From the NCBI GenBank assembly GCA_019671135.1, contig JAHRHY010000001.1:1240001-1304000 (forward strand): 64,000 nucleotides of DNA, in the 5' to 3' direction. Within the stretch, counting starts at the first letter, position 1. The number at the start of each line of letters is the position of its first letter. Source of the DNA: Linnemannia hyalina. Its lineage: Eukaryota > Mortierellomycota > Mortierellomycetes > Mortierellales > Mortierellaceae. The position numbers were made by a program, and so were the translations under genes. This document shows positions 1 through 11,582 of the stretch, in pieces. Under the pieces are notes generated by a model, which saw only the letters and a program-made list of their open reading frames with translations, was not told the DNA's origin and ran no database searches.

Positions 1-2097
1 AGTCCTTGTGAACTATTAGTGGCGTCCAAGCTTGCACTCGCCACCAGCGACAGTGCCGCCATATCCTGAGCAGTGCCTTGTTCCCGAATGACCCGCGATA
101 TAGATTCGGTGTTAAGCAAGGGCTCGCTTATTGCAAGCACCTGGTGTTGTAGTTGGTTGTGTGTTGTAGTATGAGTTGTTCCAGGTGCCGCTAGCGTGTG
201 GACGGCTATCGTTTGATTGTCGTGACTGTTGTTGGCGGCGTGCAGATTGTCAGACACACCAAAGCCGTGTCCTGAACCGTTGGGCTGTGTGCTTTCCAGT
301 GTGATCTGCCAGGTCGATGTTTGTGGGACATGGGACGACTCCATGCCTGTACCCTGCTTCTGGTTCTGGCCGGTCGAGCTGTGAGCTTCCCGCGATGACG
401 ATGATGATGACTGCTGAGCTGACTGAGGCGATGATGGTTGGGAGAGTCGCTGGGCTAGTGTTGTCTTATCTTCGAACCGAAGGACGTTGCCGCCTCGAGT
501 GACCCGATCCGAAATTGGCGTAGTTGTTAACTTTGGGCTGTTCTTGTTCTTGATCTGCCTCGAGGTGTTGGCGAAGAGAGCATAACATGAAGGCAAAAGG
601 ATCTTGATGTTTTGCTTCGTCGCCGGGTGAAGCTATGGGTTCGTTAGACCGTCATCAGCAAAAGCGAATTTGTTAGAAAATCAAAGAAAGTGTAACGAAT
701 TCACCATGGTTAAATATACAGGCTCTCAACAGCTCAGTAAGCAGCACATACCTCGTCCAACATTGCAGATCCCGAGTTCATCAAGTTTTTGACAGTTTTC
801 CAGTCAAGTCCTTCACGAACACGCTCCTTGATCCATGCCTTGAGATCTTGCGGCAATCTCTGTGCCTTGATGTCCTCCATCACATCCGGCACATGGCCTT
901 CGTGCCTCCAAGAGTACTCGATCAGCACTTCGTTCTCGTGGAACTGTTTCCGCATTTTGATAAAAGCGGGACAGTTGCACTTGATACTCCCGTTCCGTTT
1001 TCGTTTCTTGCTAGGATCAATGTTGGGATTCTTGCGGTCGCGATACTGTCCTGCATGGTCACACTGGAACTCTCGCGTCCATTCGCTTGCTGTCGGTCCA
1101 CGAGCAAATGCTATATAGTTGATATGGATGGATGACCAGCGGTATACAGTAATTAATTACTCTGCGCATGGACAAGCCTTTGCTGGAACTCACACAAGCT
1201 ATGCAAACATGAAGATAATATATTATGCGATGTGTTCTTACTTTGCTTGTCGCGGTGGCGGTGCCGCACCATATTCCAGCGACAAAAAGTCTTCTCTTGG
1301 TCAAGCCATGTCTCCCAGTCATCGGCTGGCCATTTGAAGATCGCAGGACACTTGTCATAACGCTCTCCGCTTCCTGAGCTGCTGCCCTCTTGATTCAGAG
1401 TATTCGTAGCTGGAATTGTAGGGTTGGCGCTGCTGCTACTGCTCCTGTCGCTGCCGTCCATGTTTGACGAAGGTCCTGCAGACGATGACGAGGAGGTAGA
1501 CGCAAGACCAGCCCCTGCCGCGATGGCAGCGACTGCCGCAACAGAAGGCGCCGATGCTGTAGAAGTCACCGAGTCTGTAACAGCAGACTTGGAGGCAGCG
1601 ACAACAGCCTCTGCCACGACCGAATCCAGACTCTCCAGAGATGCCAGAGTGGCGGCCGTTGCAGCAGCAGCGACGGCGGCAGCGGCGGCGGCGGCAGTAG
1701 TCGTTGAGTCGGTGGATTGGTCGTGACTGCTCTGCAGGACATGGGAGGCGACCTGATGGTCTGTAAGATCGTGATGATGGAGGAGGCTGCCTGTTGTGGC
1801 AGGAGCAGCGTGTTGAAGGTTCAGTTGCCCGCTGGCATTGCTGGCAAGGGTCGTCTGAAGGGCTGATCCGTTAGCGCTACCATTTGAAAGCGCGTCTTGG
1901 TCCAGAGTGTCATGGGCAGAGTGGAGTGAGAGATGCTGGAACTGCTGCCGTTGCTGCTGTTGCTCTCGTTGCTCCTGTTGCTCTTGTTGCTCCTGCTGCT
2001 GTTGTTGGTGTTGCTGCTGTTGTTGGTGTTGCTGCTGTTGCTGCTGTTGCTGCAACACCGCGATTGCCTGTTCCTGTTGAAGGTCGTTAGGATCCAT
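1..2097 (-). CDS. Gln-rich protein with FAR1/ZSWIM-like zinc-finger domain (3' partial)
   Basis: Exons 2097-1242, 1110-752 and 632-<1; the reading frame stays open to the window edge, so the C-terminus is missing. Residues 15-52 are a Gln/His-rich tract, followed by Ala- and Ser-rich low complexity to about residue 235. The conserved part spans about 250-400 across the first intron: a WPADDWETWLDQ block, then Cys302, Cys330/Cys332, His355 and His358, the spacing of the WRKY/GCM1-like zinc finger at the N-terminus of FAR1 and ZSWIM proteins, which descend from MULE transposases. A basic KKRKRN stretch lies between the cysteines. No transposase catalytic core is seen in the visible part; after the finger the protein is Ser/Thr/Gln-rich. 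Probably a nuclear DNA-binding regulator; family level only. Start is the ATG at 2097, 188 nt downstream of the stop of the next minus-strand gene. Confidence 0.72.
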
Positions 2098-2284
2098 TGC
2101 CGTGAAGTGGTGATAACGAAAAGAAGAGAAAGCATTCCTTTATTTCCTACGCTCAAACACCCCGTAAGAAAATCAGCTCTTGAAGTTGGATGCACACATA
2201 CCCCCTTCGACATATCCACGGGCAAGAACACGTAAAAAGAGCGCGGCCCAGACGAGGAATCCACATAGAATGGCGTTTATTATT

Positions 2285-5200
2285 TTATGTCTCGAACACG
2301 CCAGTGGCCATCCTTGGTGGTGGACGATACGCTTCAGGGAGGAACTTGAGCTGGTATTTGTTAAATGCAAACTTTCCTCGCTTGGCCAGGGGAACAGCGT
2401 GACTAGTCTCGGTCGCAGTTGACGGTGCTGGAGAGCCGAACGAAGCCGGACATTGGCTGTCACTGTTGCTGCTGGGGGCATCGTGCAATCCTGAAACTTG
2501 AAGTCCTCCATAGTCATCACTGGCTTGGTGACGATGTTGTGAGGCCGATGTCCCAGAGGAGACACCTAATCCTAGTCCCAGAGCTGAAAGTCGCTTGACG
2601 AATGGTGGGTTCTTGTTCTGGGTGGCAGCCGTTGATGTAGTGAGCTGTTGCTGATAGTATGCGGACTGCTGCGATGACCATGAAGGAGTGGATTGATGCA
2701 TCCTTATTGCTACTCGTGCATGTGGGAGGGTGGGGCTGTGTACAGCGGCCGTCTGGATTGATGGCTCGTTCGAAGAGCACTGGTGAGTCGAAGAAGCGCC
2801 TAGAGAATCCAAGCCAAGGGATCGCGCCAATCGAACTGCTAGCACAGGCTCGTCGAATGATCCAGGAAATGACTGGTAGCCTTCATTGGCATGGTTTGCT
2901 GGCCTAGGTAGATGCGAGATAGGGATGCTGGTAGGCAAGGTATGGTTATTTTGGCTATCATATAAATGGAGCGCCGATCGACGACCACCTTCGGCCTGGC
3001 TTGGATCATTGCCCAGTGTGACGACGGGGGCAAGTGCTGGCCCTGTGGAGGACCGCATGAGTTTCATCGGAGGCAGCTGAGGTCCCAAAGTACCAGACTG
3101 CGCCGGTGAATCGCTCGAGCTTGACTCCTCCTCCACCAATATTCCGTCATCGCTAGACTCCAGCTCGCCGTTACTGTCGTCATCCCGGCTCTCCTGGTGG
3201 ACGTTCCCTTCAGAGAGTATAACAGAGTCTTGCCTGGTGTTGATGGAGCTTTGTTCAGCCATGTCGTGACCATGGCCTGTTGCCATTCCACCTTGGATTG
3301 AAGAGCTTGTTGGCAGAGACGACTGAGAAGAATTGGGGATCAACGAGCGGACATAGGTGAGGGCATCGGACATGTCCTGGGGAGGGTGAGACTCTTGCCG
3401 AGTTGAAGAGGTGGAACCAAACGCTGACCCGGCTTGCTGTTGGGGCTCTGGTGATCCAAATGCTGAGATCCAGAGGAGGTCTTTGGCAAACGCTCCAAGC
3501 TTTAGGTTTCTCTCCACGTTCTTGATCCGCACCCCAATCTCGCTCCGCATAGCATCCAAGATCGCCTTCCAATCGCCACCTCGCTGCTCTGCGTTGCTGA
3601 CCTCTAGACCATGGCACGCACGGAGGATGTTCACCTGGGAAAGGGTAATGGACATTGAGGTTCTGTCCTTGGCGCTCTTGCACGAGACGACATGACTTGT
3701 CACCCACAAGGACGACAACGGCAAAGCGGTGAATGCCTCTGCAGTATCCGGTATCTCCTCCTCGAAAGCAACGCCAACTCCACAACTTTCATGGTTTGAT
3801 GCGGTCCAATGATTTGTAGATGCACGAAACTTTGAACTCTCTGTATGTAGAGCAATTGGCATCTTGATCTGACCAAGGGCTCGCGTGAGGGCCTCGGCGC
3901 ACTCCAGGATATCCGTGTTCTTGTGCCCCTTGGAACTGAAGAGGCGCGACGACCCATACTCCATCATAGAGCCCAAGATTCCCGATGAGGCCCCAGACTC
4001 CGTTTCCTCCAACGTCCTTGACTCCAGAGCGTTCAGTGTACTCTGCGACGGGTATGAGAGCTGCACGTCGGATGACTCTGGCGGCGACATAGCAGAGATT
4101 CCTGAGGTGGGTGCTGATCTTGTTTCGTCAGAGTGCCCCAAGACCGACCTCTCCAGCTGGTCCAAGAGTTGCGCCACCAGAGACTCGCCATCCCAAAGCT
4201 CTGCTCTTGATGGCGACACCATGTCCCAGTCAGAATCAAGATTGGACAACTGAGATGCTGACGAGAGACCTGCCAGACCCCTCCGGATGGTGTGACGACC
4301 AGAGGTGTTCGCCTTTGCTCGATCGTAACCTTGAGGGGCCGCCTCCTGGGACTGGGACTGCCAGGCTTGATAGCGGGTGACGTAGTGTTGCATGTACCGG
4401 AGACCTTCCTCGTTGATCGATTGCTGAAGTGGTGACCGTCCTGTCAGGTTGGACAAGGTTTGCATTTCGTTGATGCCTTGGGAGAAGAAGACTGGGTAGA
4501 CATGTATTTTGGAGGTGCCTGCCTTCAGCGGCTCTGGAAGCAGTGAGAACTGTAGCGGGTCCAATCCGAAACTCAACGTGATGCGACCGCGCCGACCCGA
4601 TATTTGAATAGTTGTATCTTCAGCTTCCTCCACATCCGCTGTCCTCGTTGCCCCCCAAGTAGAGCTGTGTTCCGTCGACAATATCGGTGGTGACTGGGGG
4701 AGCATGTGGAAACCGATAGTGACATTCTCCCGCAAGTCCGCGACCGCTTGAACATAATCCAGAAGCATCCCAAGCTCGTTCCCCTGTGTCGAAAGCAGAC
4801 TTTCGATCTGAACCAGCCATCCTAGGTTGACCAACTGATCCCAAAAGACTGCATTGTAGGTCTTGACCCGAGGAAAGTCCTCCAGCGGATGTTTTGCGGA
4901 GGATCGACCTAGACGTCCTGTTGTAGAGCTTGTTGACGATGCATTTGAGAGAGTCGATCGCAGGGATGGGCGCCGTTTTGCCGACTGCCCATTGAGTAGT
5001 CGGAAGCTACTAGATCGTCTCTTGGTGGAATATTGCGGTGCGTCGTGTTCGCTGGATCGCTCCTCATCGATAAAGTCCATGCCATTGAATCCTGATTGTC
5101 TCATATCCGGGTTACTCTCCAGCAGTACCGGCGCCATATTCGTCCACCAGTCCTCTAGAATAGCCAGAAATGAGGTCGCCATCGTCGCCATCAGCTGAGA

Positions 5201-7569
5201 AAATGAGCACTCCCTCGTCCTCTTCTCCATCATCCAATCTGCACCAGCCACCAAGGTCGCGTCCGTCATGAGACACTCGTGCTGAATCGCAATGTCGATG
5301 AATCCTCGTAAGTCTACTGTACACCGCACGACGTCCTTGACCAAACCCTTGCAACGGTCCAACCAGCGAGAAAAGTTTTCGTGGGTTTGGTCCTGTTCCT
5401 GATCGCCAGAGTGTCCAAGGTCGATCCCTTTCAACCTGACAATAAGGCTCTCGATTTCGCAGCAAACGGACCGAGCAGTGCCCTCCGTGGAAAGTGGCGT
5501 GAGGTACTCTTGTAAAAGGACCGTGCCCAAGGAAACGATCTCGCTGTTGAGGAACGTGATCTCCTTGAGAAGCGCAAGACATCGAGCTCTGTCAATGGCC
5601 TCAGTGGAGGTTACCAATGCAATGAATTCGCTGGAGCAGCTGTCCAAGACGTCCTGAAGAGCTCGGAAATCGCGCTTGAGGTCGAATCCTTTCTCCTGCT
5701 TGTCCCAGAAGGCACCAAAAGACGGAGCTTTGCCCAGCCTCGAGCCACCAGAACCTCGAGAGAATCCTGTACTGTGCGCTGCTGCCGCCCCGGCTGTCGT
5801 GGTCTGATAGTTTGTTTCTAGGTATAAAAAGATGGGGATATCATATCAGTCATCTATGAAATCATGTTCTGAATTGCTTTCGCCAGGTCTAAAAATGGAT
5901 GTTCATAAACGTACGATATCCATCGTCATGGACAAGAAGCTCCTGCACGCAACAGTTCAGTGGGGCCCATTGAACGGACTCGTCCTTCTTCTCGGGGCTC
6001 CTGCGGAACGGTCCCTGGCCGACCTCTATGTTTTCCTTCAGCTTCTGCTCCATCTTGGCGACCATGTTCTGATAATAAACCTCTATGTTCCTGTGGGCGC
6101 TGATCTGCTGTCGTAGTAGTTTCTGAAGGTGAGAATCCTCCTCCGAAAGCCCAGATTGTCGAGCCTTAGTCGATTTGGCCACTTGCTCTCTGTTGGATGA
6201 GCTCGGCCGCGTGGCACCTCTCCGTAACGTCTCCATAAAGCTAACACCACGTGTGATAGGATTTGGACGATGGTCGAGCGGTACTGCTTGAACAAGGTCG
6301 GATAGAGACGTGTCAGGCTCCTTCTCGAGTTCCTCTAGCATTCGCTTCTCATCTTGGGCCAGGAATTGGAGCAACTTTATGGGCAAAGCGAACGCCAGCG
6401 GTGACTCGTACAGATGCTCGCGACCGTAGAGCGGGGTCCCTCGGACAGAGTGTCCATAGTATGTTTGAGAGAATAAAGGTCCGACACGACGCTTCTCTGC
6501 AATAGCCTTCAAAAGTGGCACCTTGGGGTATGTCTATTATGTTGGTGTTGGAAGGTGGACATAGGTTGAGTGTGCTGATTATCAAAATCGTGTTTTGCTG
6601 AGATACAATGTAAAGTGTCAAGAGAGACAGAAAACCGATGCATGACATACCTCCTCTACAACCACTCCAAGAGTGGCTACGGTGTGCTTGCTTCTCCTTT
6701 TCCCTGAATCAGGGAGCATTGGGATCTCCATTAGGGGTGCTGAAAATCGCACACCGTTGTCGGAGATGACCTTGTGGGTGGAATTGCCTGAACCAACCAC
6801 AAAATGCTCAATCGCGACGGAGGTCTCTGCCCAAGGGAGCAAGCCGTCAAGTGCAGGGAATGCTTCGAGAACTTTGGGACTTGTGTTGGGGGGAGGGACG
6901 ACCAGAAGGGTAAACCCGATGACGAGAAAGTTCTCCTGTATCTGTAGAGGCAATGATTTGACAAAGTGGCTCTCCAGTCGACCCTATAGCAACAAAATCA
7001 ATTGACCCCAGGTCAGCTTTAGCTTTGTATGACTTACCATGATCCCAAGACAATGCTCTTTTTTGTTGGAGAACAGTTACAGCAAACATTATTTCTTTCT
7101 CTATCTCTCTCTCTCTGTCTCTTACCTTCCCCAATGATAGGAACTCTGTCCGGCACTGCTCTACCCAGGTCTCACGACCATCCGGCAATTGTACGAGGGC
7201 AGTCAGCACAAGAACGAGGTGGAGCCTGGCCTTGATCAATTTCTCGTGATGCTGCTCTGGATCGACAGCGATGGATACCCTCAATTGAACAGGTGGTTGC
7301 GGGGTAAAAGCTGACGTGGAAAGTCCAGGCGTGTCGAGTGAGAGGCGAGGAAGAGTCTCAGAGTCGTACGTGGCCAGTGCGGGTCCAGAGTCCGCCAGTG
7401 GGCTCAAAATACCCGAGTCGAGCGACTTCATTGCTGGACTGACCGGAGACGAATCAAGGACTACGATGGGAGCCAGTGTTGAAGCATTCTTAGGTTGAAG
7501 GGCAGTCGGGTGGGGGCGATGTTGTTGATGCTGTTGGTGTTGGTGGTTGGGGGTTGCGTGATGAGCCAT
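2285..7569 (-). CDS. INPP4-like inositol polyphosphate / phosphoinositide 4-phosphatase
   Basis: Exons 7569-7126, 7055-7038 (18 nt), 6983-6651, 6533-5915 and 5817-2285; 1648 residues, all joins in phase. The signature CKSAKDRT at residues 1184-1191 is the CX5R active site of type I/II inositol polyphosphate 4-phosphatases, which remove the 4-phosphate from PI(3,4)P2. Residues about 95-265 look like the N-terminal C2 domain (KHCLGIMGRLESHF across the tiny exon, then PLQIQENFLVIGFTLLV). A GFDLKRDFRALQDVLD block follows near 510. The last 300 residues are Ser/Gln-rich and disordered-looking but end with GKFAFNKYQLKFLPEAYRPP, resembling a conserved C-terminal strand. The protein is longer than animal INPP4 (about 920-1000) because of low-complexity insertions. 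The in-frame TTG upstream was ignored; the first ATG is at 7569. Expected on endosomal or plasma membranes by family knowledge. Confidence 0.88.
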
Positions 7570-9373
7570 GCCTCGTTTACGCAAGCGTCAGAGGAAAGAG
7601 CTGGGAGGAGGAAAGAAAAGTGAAAAATGAAAAGTATGCGTGGGCGTTTTTTTTTTCTTATTTCAATGGTACAGTACCCCTTTTATTTTTTTTTGGGCAG
7701 CATCAGCTGTCGTCTGTTGAGTTGTTGGCCTGTCTGTTTTTCTAGGTAATTATTCATGTCTACTCACTCTGCCCTGGTCAAAGAAGCGCGGCTGTAGTGG
7801 ACATGGTCTGTTTTATCATGACCTGTTCTATGTTTGCTGTTGGTGCTGTGCAATTAGACTCTATTCTGGGGGTTGGAAAAAGGCTATCAATAAGCTTCTT
7901 GGCAGCGAGAAACACATGACACATGATGTAGCTGGGCGGGATAGAGTGTGGAAACGAGATATACTGGGTGTGTACCTGCATGTATCGACCGTGGTTAATG
8001 CATTCTTGCCCAATGGGCTAAAGCGGCGAGCGAGAGGGCAGTCCTACGGGATGGTCGATGCAGCCACGGTACAGAAGATTTCTCGTTTGAAGTTGTTTTT
8101 TATTGGCGTGTAGTAGATAAGAGAAAGATGAAGGAGAAGAGAAGAGAAAGACGCGTGTGTGTGTGTGGGTGGTGGTGGGTGTTGTGAATTGTGGCTTAGG
8201 GTGGTACTCCATCTTACCTATCGCGCGAGTGGCACGAACAGAACGTGAGTGAGTGAGTGAGTGAGTGGGTGTGCGTTGATGTTTGAGTTGTGTCAAACAG
8301 GTCCAGTAGCAAAGCAGCAAAGAAAAAGTTGTTTTTTATCCTTTTTGTCCGTTTGCGTGTGAGTGCTGTCAGTAGGGATGTGCTCTCTTTCTGTCTCTCT
8401 CTGTCTCTCTCTGTCTCTCTCCGTCTGTTCTCGTGTTTTTTCCCTTTGGCCCTTTCTCTTTCTCTCTTTCCCTTTCCTTTTTCTTTTTTCTTTTTCCCTC
8501 TCTTTCCTTCTTTCCCTCTCCTCCCTTTCTTCCTTCTTCTCCCTCCCCTCCCTCCTCCCTTCCCTCCCCTTTCCTCTCCCTTTCTCCTCTCCTCCGCCGG
8601 ATTCCCGTCCACCAGCGCAAGGAATACAAATACAACCAACGCACACACACACACACACACCACACACACACACACACGCACAACCAACCAACCAACCAAC
8701 CAACCAACCCCAATCCTCTCCATCCGCACACTCACTCACCCACCACACCGTAAGTCATCTTCACCTCAATACTCTCAGCTGCAACACCACCTACCTATTT
8801 GTCTGTTGCCGTCATCTCTTTCTCATCCCACGTCCAAAAAAGAAAAGAAGAAAGAAAAAAAAAAGGACTCGATTTTGCTCTGCCACTATGGTCTATGCTC
8901 CATGGCCCATGCTCTTTCTCTTTCCACACAGACTCAACTCAGACACGGGCACTCTCGCACACTCTCTCTCAGACATACACACGTACACTCACACAGACAC
9001 ACAGGTCTCAGCCTCTAACCCGTTTCTTTCTATCTTCTTCTGTCGCGCATATATCAATATTTCTTTGCTTTTGCATCTCTTTAGACCACTCAACTTCGTC
9101 AAAAAAAGAACGCAATCCAGCACAAAATATCCGACTCATCCTAAAATAAGACGCGACATCCCTCTTCGTGTCCGCATCTCCAGTCAACCGCACACAAAAG
9201 TGGTCGCATACAACAACAACAGCAACAACAACAACAACCAACAAAAGCACCAATAGCAACAACAAACCAGTGTCGAGTGAAAGCACACACACATACACAG
9301 AGAGAGCGACACAGCATCCACCATCTGCATCCCAACAAGTGTCTCTCAGGACTGAAAACCCCAAAAAGGACTC
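7570..9373. other. Divergent intergenic region, low complexity
   Basis: This 1.8 kb separates the INPP4-like gene (minus) from the PKA regulatory subunit (plus) and must hold both promoters and 5' leaders. Many overlapping open frames exist on both strands, but they only translate simple sequence: pyrimidine-rich DNA, CA and CCAA repeats. No conserved protein motif is visible in any of them. Confidence 0.8.
8381..8707. repeat. Low-complexity block: CT-rich tract, (CA)n, (CCAA)n
   Basis: Positions 8381-8595 are almost pure pyrimidine on the plus strand (TCTCTG, CTTTCC, CCCTCC units). 8640-8679 is a CA microsatellite broken by single bases, and 8680-8707 is a CCAA tetranucleotide repeat. Such CT-rich stretches are common in fungal core promoters and 5' leaders; here it lies 670-990 nt before the PKA regulatory subunit start. 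Confidence 0.9.
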
Positions 9374-11582
9374 ATGTTTGCCTCGTCGACTGCATCCCAG
9401 TCCCCCATCCATCGGTCGCTTCCGCAGGCCTATGCAGAGATCTTGAACGACCTCAATCAAAAAGTGATTTCTGCCCAGCCCCAGGATGTTCTCCAGTTTT
9501 GCGCCAACTACTTCAACGCAAAGCTGGAAGAACAACGCGTTCGCTTCTTGGCCACAGGTAAGGCTCACTTCTCTCTTCAGGCTCTGTCTGTATCTTGCTC
9601 TCGCTCTCTGTTTCTCTCAATGACTGCCATTGTCCGACTCTTCTTTTGTCTTTTATTCCGATTACTTTTTCTTTTGAGTCTGGTTATTGTTGAGGAGGAA
9701 AGAGGAACCGACTGGTTTGAACAATGGATTGGTTGTGCGTCTGGCGCTTTTTGGGAAGAATCCCGGACCCTTTTGCAAAATGATGGACAGGTTATAAACA
9801 CGTTGATTGAGCCATTGTGAAACGGGAGGAGAAGGTATCCACACAAAAACGTCCCGTGGACGAGTTTTGAGTTGGGTTGGACGTTGGCCTTGACCATGGC
9901 CATGTCTTTGCTTTTGGGTTTTGTTTGTTTGTTTGAAGGGCTGGTGAGGAAAAGAAGGAGGATGAAGGACCTATGGCAAGTGGAGAACGTGCTGCTCAAT
10001 GGCAGTTGCCTCCTATCTTCAATTCCTCGTGGCCACAGGGCCCACCATCGTTGAACGGAATGGGAAGAGAGGGGGGCAAAAGAAGGGGAGAGGGAAGGAA
10101 AGAAGGGAAAGAAGGGAAAGAATCAAGCCACATCTGATGAACCTGCACCCTCTCTCTCTCTCTGCGGGAAAGACGAATGATTGGTGTGTTGCAAAGAATG
10201 AGTTCTCCCGACTGACCAAGCCCTTGCCATTATTATTTTCTTTTTCTCATATCTCGCTACTTTTTGGTCTCAAAATTAGCCCGCACTGCTCCACAGCAGA
10301 ACAGAGATATCCCCCAATTCCTGCCAGCGGTTATCCCCCCCTCTCTGTCCGTCTCGTCGCCCAACATCGGTAGTGCCGCCACCCCTGCAGCGTCGAGTCC
10401 CGACCACTCGATGGAGAGCGAAAGTGAGAGCGACGACGACGACGAGGACCAGGAAGACCCCAGCCCACTGCTGATGATGCCCCCCAACTACATGCGTGGC
10501 CGTCGCACCTCTGTCAGTGCCGAGAGTATGGTTCCCAGCCACCAGAACTATGTCAAGACAGTCATCCCCAAGACGGACGAACAGCGCCGACGTATCGAGG
10601 TTTCGATTTCCAACAACTTTTTGTTCAAGAATCTGGACGAAGATCAGCACGAGGATGTGGTCAACGCCATGACCGAGAAGCGCTTCCAGTGCAAGGACAA
10701 TGTGATCGAGCAGGGTGCCGTCGGAGATTTCTTTTACGTGGTGGAAACAGGAACGCTGGACGTCTTTGTTGCAAAACATGGCAATCCCGCCGAGAAGGTG
10801 TTTGAGTATGGGCCAGGAGGAAGCTTTGGAGAACTCGCACTCATGTACAACGGTCCTCGTGCCGCCACAGTGACAGCAACGTCAGATGTGGTTCTCTGGG
10901 CTCTGGACCGTGTTACCTTCCGCCGAATCCTCATGGAGAACACCTCTCGCAAGAGGCGCATGTACGAGGCCTTCCTGGAGACCGTCCCCCTTCTTGTATC
11001 CTTGGAGCCCTACGAGCGTCACAAAATTGCCGACGCATTAGAGTCTGTGTACTTTACCGACGGCCAGGCGGTTGTGAAGCAAGGCGACCAAGGCGACAAC
11101 TTTTTTATTATCGAATCTGGAGAGGCTACCGTTACAAAGTGCAACGATGAGGGTGTAGAGTTCCCCATGCCAGGACTTGGACCCGGTCAATACTTTGGAG
11201 GTATGTTGGCCATCTTTTCTAATTGTATAACAGATGCGATCTCATAGATTGTTATGGATGAGAGCGCTCCACAGAGATCCAGTCTATTTATCAGGCATCT
11301 CCCCTCCTTGTCTAATTGAAATTGATAGAGCTGGCCCTTTTGAATGACATGCCACGAGCTGCGACCGTTCGGGCAAAAGGAAGGCTAAAGTGCGCGACCT
11401 TGGGCAAGCGTGCCTTTGTTCGTTTGCTTGGACCCGTTGTCGAGATCATCAAGCGGAACAGCGATAATTACCAAACAATTGAGCAGCAGATCCAACAACA
11501 GCAGCTTTTGCAGGATCAGCAACAACAACAGCACCAGCAGCCACAGGCAACGGAAGCGGCCCCTCCTCATCCCCAGGAATAG
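9374..11582 (+). CDS. BCY1: cAMP-dependent protein kinase regulatory subunit
   Basis: Exons 9374-9557, 10280-11200 and 11329-11582; 452 residues. Residues about 17-60 ([15 protein letters not shown], then [17 protein letters not shown]) form the RII-type dimerization/docking domain. R136-R137-T138-S139 fits the RRxS inhibitor or autophosphorylation site that occupies the catalytic subunit. Two cyclic-nucleotide-binding domains follow, with phosphate-binding cassettes [16 protein letters not shown] (from 244) and [16 protein letters not shown] (from about 367, spanning intron 2). The C-terminal 30 residues are a Gln-rich tail. It holds the PKA catalytic subunit inactive in the cytosol until cAMP binds. 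Intron 1 is unusually long (722 nt) and falls just after the docking domain. Start at 9374 gives the full docking domain. Confidence 0.96.
9558..10279 (+). other. Long intron 1 of the PKA regulatory subunit gene
   Basis: The donor GTAAGG at 9558 and acceptor TTAG ending at 10279 join in phase (GCC codon split after G). At 722 nt it is far longer than most introns here (45-150 nt). Small open frames inside show no recognisable motif. I see no clear C/D or H/ACA snoRNA in it. Confidence 0.8.

Noticed and set aside
1933..2235. Plus-strand open frame of mostly leucine
   Set aside because: It is the complement of the CAG-rich glutamine tract in the minus-strand zinc-finger gene.
8290..9256. Long open frames on both strands, including one of 297 codons
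   Set aside because: They translate CT, CA and CCAA simple repeats; no conserved motif and no consistent splice pattern.
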